DNA of 64,000 bases from Mangrovimonas cancribranchiae (GCF_037126245.1 NZ_CP136925.1:2372001-2436000), one strand, 5' to 3'; positions 47,672-54,901 are shown, counted from the first letter of the stretch. Program-made: numbers and translations. Notes: generated by a model not told the origin, from the sequence alone.

Positions 47672-47725
47672 TACAGAAGGCGGGACTTGAACCCGCACGA
47701 CCAAAATGGTCATTGGATTTTAAGT
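47672..47725 (-). other. attachment site: 3' part of a tRNA-Leu(UAA) gene
   Basis: Read on the minus strand this has an anticodon loop CTTAAAA, the 3' side of its stem (TCCAA), a variable arm and a complete T arm (GCGGG-TTCAAGT-CCCGC). The 3' acceptor strand CTTCTGT with discriminator A follows. The 5' half of the tRNA is missing: upstream of the anticodon loop the bases no longer pair. A tyrosine integrase gene lies 115 bases away. This is the element-chromosome junction left by integration into the tRNA gene. The complete tRNA should be at the other end, outside the window. It is not a functional tRNA as it stands. Confidence 0.8.
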
Positions 47726-47840
47726 TCCCTTTCTAATAAAAACAAAAACAATTTCAACTAATAATCAGTATATTAACTAAATTCAACCTTAAACAACATA
47801 CCTTTACACATACCTTAAAACATACCTTATAACATTAACT

Positions 47841-49139
47841 CTAAAAATCTATTGTCGTGTAGTTTGAACTCTTTTTAGGTAAGATAGCACCGATACTTCT
47901 TAGGTACTTTTTCAATGCATTTTCAGATGAATGCCCAGTAATACCCATTAATTTTATGATGGCTTCACGTTCATTTAATCCCTCATTAATAAAGTTCATA
48001 AAAATATCACTTGTAATAGTGTGTCTACTACTATAAATAGTATGATCTTTAGTTAAATTGAAATCTTTTTGTTGTTCTCGAATAGTTTTAAACCTATTAC
48101 TAAAATAAGCTGTTTTACCCTCGTCTGAAATATCCCAATAGCCTGTTTTACCTGCTTCTTTTGTAAAAATGTAATGTTCTCTTGGCTTGTTTCTTATATC
48201 GTAAACATTCTCTAAAAGTGAAATTAAATCTTTAGTTAATGGCTTATATGTTATATTCTCTGTTTTAGTTTCTATAGCAACTACAGCCCTATCTAAATCA
48301 AAGTTTTTAACTTTCAGTTTAGCAACTTCTTTATTTCGCAAATAGGTAAACATGATAAACTTGAAAAAGTAATACAAGTTTAAATCATGCTTCACTAAAT
48401 ACTTTTTTAAAGCTACAAGCTGTTTTTTTGTATAAACTTGATGCACTTCTGGAGCTGACTTTGAAGTTTCAATTTCTGAAAAGTGGTTATGATCTATTAA
48501 ACGACGTTTTTTTAATACTCTAAAAATAGCCGATAATTCCCTACGTGTATTATCTACACTAGTTGCCTTGTTGCCTTGATCAGACTCATAGTCTATGTAG
48601 CTTAGTGCATGTTCAAAATTAAACTCATTAGGAGCAATATTTTTTAACTTGTTTTTTCGCAACCATTCAAGTAGTTTGTTTACCCTCATGGTGTACCCTT
48701 TTATTGTTGTAGGCTTTAAAGTAAGGCTTTTTTGAACTATAGCATCGTTTAATGCCTTTTCAAGTGTTAAACTATCATCTTTATTTATACCAACTGGTTG
48801 CTTGGGATTGGTTCTAGCATCAAAATTAAACTCTTGCTTATCTAATGGGCTATAACCATGATAAAGCAAAGTAGATAAACCTTTTGCTAATCGTGTACCA
48901 TACGAGCGTTTTTCTTCAACAGATTTTAACCTGTTAATTTGTTTACGCACTTTAAATGGCCCTGTCATCTTACCATTATTATCTCTAAAGTAATAATAAA
49001 CATACCAATCAGCATTAACATTAGCCACCGTTCTACCATTAACTTTTTTTTGGGGGATGTAAAGTTTAGGTTCAGAGTAGTTAGTATTGGTTTCGGTGGC
49101 CAATATTCTGCGTAAATATTTATCGGCAGCGTTACTCAT
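47841..49139 (-). CDS. tyrosine recombinase / integrase
   Basis: This 432-residue protein should catalyse integration and excision at the adjacent tRNA-Leu site. An N-terminal DNA-binding region and a SAM-like core-binding domain (about residues 125-225) precede the catalytic domain. The first catalytic Arg lies in MFTYLRNKEVAKL. The second Arg-His lies in IYSSRHTITSD, with Tyr replacing the usual His three positions earlier, a variation I recall from Bacteroidota integrases. A GHSSENALKKYL segment carries the later His and the nucleophilic Tyr. The gene points toward the attachment site. Confidence 0.92.
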   Translation of the reverse strand: MSNAADKYLRRILATETNTNYSEPKLYIPQKKVNGRTVANVNADWYVYYYFRDNNGKMTGPFKVRKQINRLKSVEEKRSYGTRLAKGLSTLLYHGYSPLDKQEFNFDARTNPKQPVGINKDDSLTLEKALNDAIVQKSLTLKPTTIKGYTMRVNKLLEWLRKNKLKNIAPNEFNFEHALSYIDYESDQGNKATSVDNTRRELSAIFRVLKKRRLIDHNHFSEIETSKSAPEVHQVYTKKQLVALKKYLVKHDLNLYYFFKFIMFTYLRNKEVAKLKVKNFDLDRAVVAIETKTENITYKPLTKDLISLLENVYDIRNKPREHYIFTKEAGKTGYWDISDEGKTAYFSNRFKTIREQQKDFNLTKDHTIYSSRHTITSDIFMNFINEGLNEREAIIKLMGITGHSSENALKKYLRSIGAILPKKSSNYTTIDF

Positions 49140-49163
49140 TAATATATTACTGTAAAATTAATC

Positions 49164-49550
49164 TTATCCTTTTAAAATTCGTAATGCAACTAATTGGTCT
49201 TTCCAGCTATCTGTGTAATGAATTGTATAGCCATAAGAAAACTTATTCATTCTAAAGTCAATTAAATGTTGCCAATTAGCATCAAGATCAACTAAAAGCT
49301 CTTCAAAATTAGAATCATCGTATTTAACGGCATCTTTATCAGAAAAAATAGTTTTAACGTACACTTTATTTGTTTGTAAGGCAAACTTTAAAGCTTCAAT
49401 AAAAGGATCTTTAAATTCGACTTCGCTGTCACTTATAGTTTTAACTGGATGAATTATATCAGATAAAAATTCATTACCCTGTTTATACAAGAGCAAAAAT
49501 AATATATGACACACCAAAGAGTTGCTTTTATAGCTTTTTAAAAAATTCAT
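49164..49550 (-). CDS. hypothetical protein in the integrase operon
   Basis: This 128-residue protein has no recognised domain. The start is taken as ATG 49550; the codon before it is GTG. The N-terminus is mildly hydrophobic (LVCHILFLLLYKQ) but not a clear signal, and the rest is mixed alpha/beta with several acidic residues. It lies 24 bases upstream of the integrase gene in the same direction. Confidence 0.5.
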   Translation of the reverse strand: MNFLKSYKSNSLVCHILFLLLYKQGNEFLSDIIHPVKTISDSEVEFKDPFIEALKFALQTNKVYVKTIFSDKDAVKYDDSNFEELLVDLDANWQHLIDFRMNKFSYGYTIHYTDSWKDQLVALRILKG

Positions 49551-49573
49551 CACTTAATTTAATAATACTTAAA

Positions 49574-50134
49574 CTACTCATTTAAAACCTTATACTTTTC
49601 CTTTTTAAATTCTTCGTCGGTTAAGATACCATCATCGTAAAGCTCTTTTAGTTTTTTTAACTTATCGTATTTTTTGTTAAAATTACTTGTTGGTTCATTT
49701 TGAGACTTTAATTCATTTTGTGTTTCTTCATCCTCATTAACTTCAAGTGTAAGTTCACCATAAAAAATTTCTTTCAACTTTATAGCTTCTTCAATATCTA
49801 TATTATAAACAAGTGTTTTTTGATGGGTGCTTAAGTGGCCAACTAAATATGGATTACCATTAAACATATCACTTTTAACTTTAATTTTATCTATAATAAA
49901 AACACGTGTCTGAGATGTCTTTTTTAAGTTCTGTCTTCCGTAATACCAACCACCAAAACCACCAGAAATGACACTTTCATAAACTTCGTCAACATCACTA
50001 CCAGCCAAATATACTTCATCACCTATTTTATAGTTTATACCATCGCTTGCCGTATAACTATCAAGTTTTTTAGTTTGCGAAAAAGAATTAATGTTTAAAA
50101 ATAAAGTGGTTGTTAGTATAATTATTAATCTCAT
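49574..50134 (-). CDS. secreted protein with a C-terminal SHOCT domain
   Basis: This 186-residue protein has a signal peptide (MRLIIILTTTLFLNINSFSQ), a beta-rich middle part (about residues 25-125) and an acidic linker. It ends with a SHOCT-type short helical pair (KLKKLKELYDDGILTDEEFKKEK). SHOCT modules are usually oligomerisation or tethering tails. Its presence in the lysogeny-like module between repressor and integrase suggests a conversion or superinfection-type cargo gene, but that is inference. Confidence 0.65.
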   Translation of the reverse strand: MRLIIILTTTLFLNINSFSQTKKLDSYTASDGINYKIGDEVYLAGSDVDEVYESVISGGFGGWYYGRQNLKKTSQTRVFIIDKIKVKSDMFNGNPYLVGHLSTHQKTLVYNIDIEEAIKLKEIFYGELTLEVNEDEETQNELKSQNEPTSNFNKKYDKLKKLKELYDDGILTDEEFKKEKYKVLNE

Positions 50135-50165
50135 AAGTTAATTTAGGGTTATTACAATTCTGTAT

Positions 50166-50882
50166 TTAAAATGTTCGTTTAGTTACTTTAAAAATTTGGT
50201 GTATGTTGTTTAGGTTTAACTCAAAATCGCTGTATTCTGGGCTTGTGTTTCTACTATGGCAAGTTATCGTTCCAGCTTCGGCATTCATTCCTATAATATC
50301 TTTAAATAAAATATTGCTATGCGTTACAATTACCCAACCATATTTTGCTGGATAAAAACCATCTTTCCAATGGTCTCTTCTTAATTCTCGGCCTAAAACA
50401 ATAGCATTATCTTCTGTATCGTTTATGTTACCACCATCCATGCTATCACCTTTTACTTTAAATGCCTTATAATTACCCTTACCTACCTTATCTACTATAA
50501 AAGTAACTTCTTCAAAATCTTCAAAAAAATCTACGTCTTGGTAATCACTTATATATTTAGCAAAGGCGTTTGCTGGTATCATTGGCACTTTCATTAAAAA
50601 TTTCCCACTTGGTAACTCAATATGCTTTATCCTATTTTTAGGTATAATTACATTGTTTTCAATCTTCTTTTTGAGCATACTTCCATTACCAAGCAACAAC
50701 CATTCGTAATTTATTTCGAACGTTCTTGCTATTTTTTCTAGGAAGCTATATTTAGGCTCTGTTTTATTTATATAATTCCTAATATTAGCTTCATTAACCC
50801 CTAATTTTTTTGCAAAATCAGAATTATTACCATCGCTAAAATGTTCTACAAGCTCTTTAATACGCAGGTTTATATCACCCAT
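50166..50882 (-). CDS. XRE/S24-type repressor (LexA/CI-like)
   Basis: This 238-residue regulator has an N-terminal XRE helix-turn-helix (about residues 1-65: NSDFAKKLGVNEANIRNYIN) and a C-terminal S24 peptidase-like domain. The probable catalytic Ser lies in FKVKGDSMDGG and a Lys in ILFKDIIG. The frame is open 10 codons further up, but ATG 50882 gives the compact HTH start. It should keep the element silent and be lost on DNA damage or a similar signal. Its promoter region is shared with the divergent small-gene block and contains evenly spaced half-sites. Confidence 0.88.
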   Translation of the reverse strand: MGDINLRIKELVEHFSDGNNSDFAKKLGVNEANIRNYINKTEPKYSFLEKIARTFEINYEWLLLGNGSMLKKKIENNVIIPKNRIKHIELPSGKFLMKVPMIPANAFAKYISDYQDVDFFEDFEEVTFIVDKVGKGNYKAFKVKGDSMDGGNINDTEDNAIVLGRELRRDHWKDGFYPAKYGWVIVTHSNILFKDIIGMNAEAGTITCHSRNTSPEYSDFELNLNNIHQIFKVTKRTF

Positions 50883-50904
50883 TAACAAAGTTTTATTTAA
50901 ATGT

Positions 50905-50958
50905 ATTCGCATTTTGTTTCGAATTTATTTGAATATTCGTAATTTTTTTCGATATTTG
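50905..50958. promoter_or_regulatory. divergent promoter with four half-sites at 15-bp steps
   Basis: ATTCG (50905), CGAAT (50920), ATTCG (50935) and CGATA (50950) start at exact 15-base intervals with alternating orientation. The rightward promoter, TTTG (50928-50931), 19 bases, GATATTTG (50951-50958), overlaps the last two. A weaker leftward -7 box (TACATTTA, 50905-50898) touches the first. This is where the S24 repressor should bind. Confidence 0.6.
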
Positions 50959-50983
50959 CCTTGTAACAAAATAACAAGTCGCA

Positions 50984-51187
50984 ATGTTAAAAACACATAC
51001 CAAATCACGTGCCAAAGTTGTAAGAACTTTCATACCAACGGCTCACACCGTTAAACAGCAAAGCAACAACCCTGCAACAACCCAAATAAATACCAATACT
51101 AAGAATAATAAGGGGCTAAAAATCCCTTTTCTATTCCTCAAAATAAATACCCAACACCATAAGGTTTTAGGTCGACATCAAATATAA
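50984..51187 (+). CDS. possible small protein, first rightward frame after the divergent promoter
   Basis: The frame could encode 67 residues, basic and Asn/Thr-rich. It starts MLKTHTKSRAKVVRTFI and reads through one motif copy and a weak hairpin (AAGGG/CCCTT near 51110-51128). The first 45 codons look more protein-like than the rest. It occupies the place of a cro-like gene, but no helix-turn-helix is visible. It may simply be leader RNA. Confidence 0.3.
   Translation: MLKTHTKSRAKVVRTFIPTAHTVKQQSNNPATTQINTNTKNNKGLKIPFLFLKINTQHHKVLGRHQI
51082..51096 (+). repeat. leader motif copy 1 (CCAAATAAATACCAA)
   Basis: An exact 15-base match to the motif that precedes most genes of the element. No gene starts directly after it. 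Confidence 0.8.
51139..51154 (+). repeat. degenerate leader motif copy
   Basis: CAAAATAAATACCCAA differs from the consensus by one substitution and one inserted C. Confidence 0.5.
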
Positions 51188-51212
51188 TATTTTTTTGTCA
51201 CAGTAAATTCCA

Positions 51213-51227
51213 CCAAATAAATACCAA
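51213..51227 (+). repeat. leader motif copy 2
   Basis: Exact CCAAATAAATACCAA, followed 4 bases later by the first TACCAC-loop hairpin. Confidence 0.8.
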
Positions 51228-51231
51228 CAAA

Positions 51232-51257
51232 AAAGCAGGAATACCACTTCCTGCTTT
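51232..51257 (+). other. hairpin with TACCAC loop, first copy
   Basis: A 10-bp perfect stem AAAGCAGGAA/TTCCTGCTTT closes a six-base loop TACCAC. The loop repeats the 3' core of the leader motif. No T run follows, so it is not a standard terminator. Confidence 0.6.
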
Positions 51258-51285
51258 CTAAAAGAGCCAACAATGTTGACTCTCA

Positions 51286-51300
51286 CCAAATAAATACCAA
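51286..51300 (+). repeat. leader motif copy 3
   Basis: Exact CCAAATAAATACCAA, 78 bases before the ATG of the 73-residue protein, with a hairpin in between. Confidence 0.8.
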
Positions 51301-51331
51301 ACACCACACAAGGCAATGTAAGGTAAGTATT

Positions 51332-51355
51332 ACAAAAGGATACCACTCCTTTTGT
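51332..51355 (+). other. hairpin with TACCAC loop, second copy
   Basis: A 9-bp perfect stem ACAAAAGGA/TCCTTTTGT closes the same six-base loop TACCAC as the hairpin 100 bases upstream, although the stems are unrelated. Confidence 0.6.
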
Positions 51356-51378
51356 GTTTAACAAAGTTAAGTAAAAAA

Positions 51379-51600
51379 ATGTCTGCTACAAACAACACGG
51401 TTAAAATAATTGCAACAACCCTTAAGGGTTTGTTGGAACCGTTAAGTGAAGCCGAAAAAATTGCTGTAGCAAAAGAAGTTGGTTTGCCTGTTAAAGAAGA
51501 ACCTACAAAACGAGAAATAGACGATGCCGAATTTACAAGCTGGTTAGCAGACTCATTAAATAAGGATAAACGTAAAAGACACGCAAGGCAACAAGCGTAA
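51379..51600 (+). CDS. small acidic/basic hypothetical protein
   Basis: This 73-residue protein starts MSATNNTVKIIATTLKGLLE and ends with a strongly basic tail (KRKRHARQQA). The frame opens nine codons earlier, but ATG 51379 is the better start. A helical segment with SEAEKIAVAKEVGLP is followed by an acidic linker. No family is recognised; the basic tail suggests nucleic-acid contact. Confidence 0.55.
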   Translation: MSATNNTVKIIATTLKGLLEPLSEAEKIAVAKEVGLPVKEEPTKREIDDAEFTSWLADSLNKDKRKRHARQQA

Positions 51601-51630
51601 AGATACAATCTCAGCAAATTTTTTGCGACA

Positions 51631-51707
51631 GTCGTTAGTGGCCGCCACACATAGTTAATTTAAGATTTGGGAAATAGATTAACGGCGGCCATGAAGCGAC
51701 AACTAAC
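51631..51707. repeat. GC-rich inverted repeat between small genes
   Basis: TGGCCGCC (51639-51646) and GGCGGCCA (51684-51691) form a perfect 8-bp inverted pair. The outer arm GTTAGT (51634) can pair with ACTAAC (51702) across a bulge. The GC content contrasts sharply with the surroundings. The nested core/outer arms are reminiscent of recombination hairpins such as attC sites, but the consensus does not match exactly. Confidence 0.5.
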
Positions 51708-51730
51708 AAAACCTAAAAAACCCAACCACT

Positions 51731-52000
51731 ATGGATAACGCCTTTTTTAATCTTCTAGACAACACAAACCTAGTTCTTTTACTAATTATAGTTACAACAG
51801 CAGTAGCTTTAATTTTCATCATTGTAATAGAGCATATTTATAGCCACATAAAAGGTAAAAAGTCTTTAAAAACGAGGTCTTACAAACCTGCCAAATCTTA
51901 CAAGATATATGATGAGATTGAAAAAGAAAATAGAGTGAAACGTAGAAAAAAACTTAAACAACAAAACCGCACTAGAAAGTGGTTTTTACCATATAATTAA
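51731..52000 (+). CDS. single-pass membrane protein, basic cytoplasmic tail
   Basis: This 89-residue protein has one transmembrane segment (about residues 14-34, VLLLIIVTTAVALIFIIVI) followed by a Lys/Arg-rich tail (VKRRKKLKQQNRTRKW). It is probably anchored in the inner membrane with its tail inside. Function is unknown. The next leader motif starts 3 bases after its stop. Confidence 0.55.
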   Translation: MDNAFFNLLDNTNLVLLLIIVTTAVALIFIIVIEHIYSHIKGKKSLKTRSYKPAKSYKIYDEIEKENRVKRRKKLKQQNRTRKWFLPYN

Positions 52001-52003
52001 TAA

Positions 52004-52018
52004 CCAAATAAATACCAA
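52004..52018 (+). repeat. leader motif copy 4
   Basis: Exact CCAAATAAATACCAA, ending 4 bases before the ATG at 52023. Confidence 0.85.
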
Positions 52019-52022
52019 AACC

Positions 52023-52322
52023 ATGTCGCAAACACCAACATTAGAAGAACTTAGAAATACCTTTGGAAAACAGCTTTTTAACGTACGAAGCAAAGTAGAA
52101 AAATGGCATTTACTTGATGATGGGCTACTGCCTAAAGAAATGTTTATAACAGGGCATTTTCCAGATGATATAACTAATGAAGAAATGACTAAGGAAGCAT
52201 TACTTTTTCTAGAAATTTTTAAACTAGAAATGTTTAAATCTATGCCGTATCTTAAAATAATCGCTTTACACATAGATTATACAGTAGGGTTTGTTCAAGT
52301 TAGATTTAAAGTATTACAGTAG
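52023..52322 (+). CDS. hypothetical protein
   Basis: This 99-residue cytosolic protein starts MSQTPTLEELRNTFGKQLFN and is alpha/beta with an acidic middle (DDITNEEMTKEALLFLEIF). No domain is recognised. It is preceded by the leader motif and followed by a terminator-like hairpin, so it may end a transcript. Confidence 0.55.
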   Translation: MSQTPTLEELRNTFGKQLFNVRSKVEKWHLLDDGLLPKEMFITGHFPDDITNEEMTKEALLFLEIFKLEMFKSMPYLKIIALHIDYTVGFVQVRFKVLQ

Positions 52323-52335
52323 CAACACCCTTAAC

Positions 52336-52376
52336 AAGCCTTGTTTTTACATAAAAACAGGGCTTAATTTTTCCCA
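52336..52376 (+). terminator. hairpin terminator just before the 700-residue gene
   Basis: AAGCC pairs with GGCTT and TGTTTTTA with TAAAAACA around a 2-base apex, followed by TTAATTTTT. Only about 24 bases separate it from the next ATG, and they contain the leader motif. Confidence 0.6.
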
Positions 52377-52379
52377 AAA

Positions 52380-52394
52380 CCAAATAAATACCAA
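52380..52394 (+). repeat. leader motif copy 5
   Basis: Exact CCAAATAAATACCAA, ending 2 bases before the ATG at 52397. Confidence 0.85.
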
Positions 52395-52396
52395 TT

Positions 52397-54499
52397 ATGC
52401 CTAAAAGAAGTCGCAAAACTTTACAATTAGGTGATACGTTTGGCCAGATAAATAAACATCTGCAAAGCCAACGTAAAAACACCTATTTAAACAATAGTCA
52501 ATACCCAAGGCTAAAAGGCACATATCCATACATAAACAACACCGCTCTTAAACTCACTCTAGGGCGTTACAGAACCTATGTAAATCTTTGGGCTAAGCGT
52601 GTTAAAACTGAAAATAAAGCCGTTAAAACCTATAACCATAAGGTTAAAGCCTATTTAGAGCAAAACCCACCTACACCAGCAATACAACAAGCCATTAATA
52701 ATTTTGGTAACCGCAGAGTAAATGGCAAAAAACTAAAACACCTATCTCCTAGAGTCTATAATTTTTATGTTGAAGCCGAAAACAAAAATAACAAGGCATT
52801 ATTAATACAAAAACGTAACTGGCAACGTATAAACCAACAAACCGACGAAGTGTTTTTATGCTGCCTGTTCCAGTATAATAAACTGCTTAAACGTATCAAC
52901 AAAACAAAGCGAAACATAGCAAATAAGTCTTATCAATATATACCTAAACTAGACTTTAATTCGAGCGAAATTAAGATGCTAACTAATAATGGTGAACGCA
53001 TATTACGCATGACAAATCAAACCATTAGAAACCACCGCAAACGTTTAGAAGAAGCCCATATATTACGAGATTACTCATTTCATAATCACGAAACAGGTGT
53101 TAAGGTACATTTTAACAATCAAATTTTAGTAGCATTTTGTGAACATGAACGCGAATTATTACTACCAGAACACCAACGTATAGATCAAAAAACATTTGCT
53201 GCATGGGCGGATAACGACTTTGTTTGTTTAGCCCTACATTCAAAGACCTACACACCTGTAAATCAACAAAATAAATATTTGAAAAGTGAAGAAAACAAGA
53301 GCGTTAATAATATTGTTAATAACGGTATTGAAAAAACCGCTAAAAACACTATACATTCAACAAGTCAAAACATTAACAATCACCAAAGTAACCATTTAAA
53401 AAGTGAAGAAAACGATGGTGTTAATAACGTAAATAGTACAACTTTAACCCAAACGAGTAAAAATCTTACACATTCAACAAGTCAAAACATTAACAATCAA
53501 CAAGATAACTACTTAAAAAGTGAAGAAAATCAACTAAAACAACATAGAGAGGGTTATTTTATTGATAGTCAGTATAGTATAAATTTAGAAAGTGAAAGTT
53601 TCACGGATAACAATAAACTTACTAGAACAAAAAATAATGTAAATAAGTTAAAAGGAAGTTCGCTAACGCTCTCAAATAATAATTTAAAATTACAAGAACA
53701 CAATCTAGCAAGTTTTGCAAATTTTAATAGTACGCCTAATAAAGCATCATTAAATAACCCCAAAAATTCCGACGATTTTTTAAAATTTTTGTTGCGCCCA
53801 GAAATTTTGGCCAACCAGTTAGCCCAAGGCGTGTATTTTGTGCCGCCAAAAATAGATGCTGCGGCCATTTTTAACGAAGCTAAACATGGCACGCTAACAA
53901 AACAGGAATTTCAACACTTTGCTATTAATTATTTTATGATGGTTTTAAGCCCTGTGTACAACAAGCCAAATGTAAAAGCATCTTACGGTAGCTGGCGTTA
54001 TGCCATTAACTATTTTAGGCAATACATGTTTAGGCTAAAAACAGGTAGCATAAAACCTAAAATACAAATAGCCGATGAGCTTGTAAAAATACATGTATTC
54101 GCCCTTAACGAGCTTCATAAATACTGCAAATCAAACCCAAAATTTAACGTGCTTTACCCTAACCTTTATCTAGACTTAAGAAGAACCGACAAACAAAGTG
54201 GCGGTTATAGATGGTTTGCAACAACCCAATACAATGCTATGCTAGATGGTTTAAACCAAAAACCAACTACAGCAGATAAGCCAGAAAAGGCACCCCCTTA
54301 CCAAAGGCTACTAAAAAAGGTAGAAAGCCATGTAAACGGTAAATTGTCTTTGCTTGATCTGGAAGAATACGCCTATAAAAACCACAAAGGCGAATTATAC
54401 GACAAGCTAGAACAAATGATTATAGAAGAAAAAAAGGAACAACAACACAGGCAAAATGCCAATCAAGCCCAAAGTATAAAGAATTTTTTAACCAAATAA
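52397..54499 (+). CDS. putative replication-initiation or DNA-binding protein with repetitive linker
   Basis: This 700-residue protein is the largest in the rightward block. The N-terminal third is basic and helical. A winged-helix-like segment lies near residues 190-250 (RILRMTNQTIRNHRKRLEEA followed by GVKVHFNNQILVAF), similar in plan to phage replication proteins or plasmid initiators. Residues about 290-440 are low-complexity, with three LKSEEN copies and two HSTSQNINN copies spaced 39-40 residues apart. The C-terminal part (about 455-700) is again basic and helical. I do not recognise a named family. With iteron-like repeats in the same element, a replication role is plausible but unproven. 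Confidence 0.5.
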   Translation: MPKRSRKTLQLGDTFGQINKHLQSQRKNTYLNNSQYPRLKGTYPYINNTALKLTLGRYRTYVNLWAKRVKTENKAVKTYNHKVKAYLEQNPPTPAIQQAINNFGNRRVNGKKLKHLSPRVYNFYVEAENKNNKALLIQKRNWQRINQQTDEVFLCCLFQYNKLLKRINKTKRNIANKSYQYIPKLDFNSSEIKMLTNNGERILRMTNQTIRNHRKRLEEAHILRDYSFHNHETGVKVHFNNQILVAFCEHERELLLPEHQRIDQKTFAAWADNDFVCLALHSKTYTPVNQQNKYLKSEENKSVNNIVNNGIEKTAKNTIHSTSQNINNHQSNHLKSEENDGVNNVNSTTLTQTSKNLTHSTSQNINNQQDNYLKSEENQLKQHREGYFIDSQYSINLESESFTDNNKLTRTKNNVNKLKGSSLTLSNNNLKLQEHNLASFANFNSTPNKASLNNPKNSDDFLKFLLRPEILANQLAQGVYFVPPKIDAAAIFNEAKHGTLTKQEFQHFAINYFMMVLSPVYNKPNVKASYGSWRYAINYFRQYMFRLKTGSIKPKIQIADELVKIHVFALNELHKYCKSNPKFNVLYPNLYLDLRRTDKQSGGYRWFATTQYNAMLDGLNQKPTTADKPEKAPPYQRLLKKVESHVNGKLSLLDLEEYAYKNHKGELYDKLEQMIIEEKKEQQHRQNANQAQSIKNFLTK

Positions 54500-54506
54500 A
54501 TACCAA
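54492..54506 (+). repeat. leader motif copy 6, containing the upstream stop codon
   Basis: Exact CCAAATAAATACCAA. Its TAA is the stop codon of the 700-residue gene, and it ends 5 bases before the ATG at 54512. Confidence 0.85.
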
Positions 54507-54511
54507 ATACA

Positions 54512-54697
54512 ATGACACAAGAACAACAATCACAAAGTAAGGTTATAGAACTACTATTGCAACAAGCCATTAATAATATAGATCTAACCACAAGTAAAAT
54601 AGTCTCCTACTTTAATGAAAGCAACCATATCACCGCCCAAGAACTAGAAAAAAGTAAACAAACTCTTAAAAAAGTCCTTGCAAAAGGACTTAGATAA
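54512..54697 (+). CDS. small helical hypothetical protein
   Basis: This 61-residue protein is Gln/Lys-rich and probably a helical bundle (VIELLLQQAINN, ELEKSKQTLKKVLAKG). Function is unknown. It follows the 700-residue gene, sharing a motif copy as leader. Confidence 0.5.
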   Translation: MTQEQQSQSKVIELLLQQAINNIDLTTSKIVSYFNESNHITAQELEKSKQTLKKVLAKGLR

Positions 54698-54702
54698 ACT
54701 CA

Positions 54703-54810
54703 TTATCCAGCAAATTTTAATGCAATTGCAATAAGCTGAATAATTAAAATAACAATAAGTATTGCTATTATGATATTTCCAAACAATGTTGGTTTTTCAG
54801 AATATTTCAT
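54703..54810 (-). CDS. 35-residue single-span hydrophobic peptide, leftward
   Basis: An ATG at 54810 opens a frame of 35 residues, MKYSEKPTLFGN followed by a long Ile/Leu/Val/Ala membrane span and KFAG at the end, stopping at 54703. It is the only candidate gene on the minus strand inside the rightward block and fills the gap between two rightward genes. The shape resembles small membrane peptides, including type I toxins. No leader motif precedes it. Confidence 0.4.
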   Translation of the reverse strand: MKYSEKPTLFGNIIIAILIVILIIQLIAIALKFAG

Positions 54811-54881
54811 AAACCAAATTTAGGATTTATTAAAGTTATTACTTTTTGGCGATAACACAAAAAAATAGTATTTTCACAGTA

Positions 54882-54896
54882 CCAAATAAATACCAC
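54882..54896 (+). repeat. leader motif copy 7 (TACCAC form)
   Basis: CCAAATAAATACCAC differs only in the last base and ends 5 bases before the ATG at 54902. Confidence 0.85.
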
Positions 54897-54901
54897 ACAT
54901 T

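Noticed and set aside
47672-47725. A complete tRNA-Leu gene
   Set aside because: The D arm, 5' acceptor strand and most of the 5' anticodon stem are absent; only the 3' portion is present.
51330-51650. 106-codon leftward frame over the 73-residue gene
   Set aside because: It crosses the TACCAC hairpin and the GC-rich repeat, and its translation has no protein-like pattern; the rightward gene explains the sequence better.
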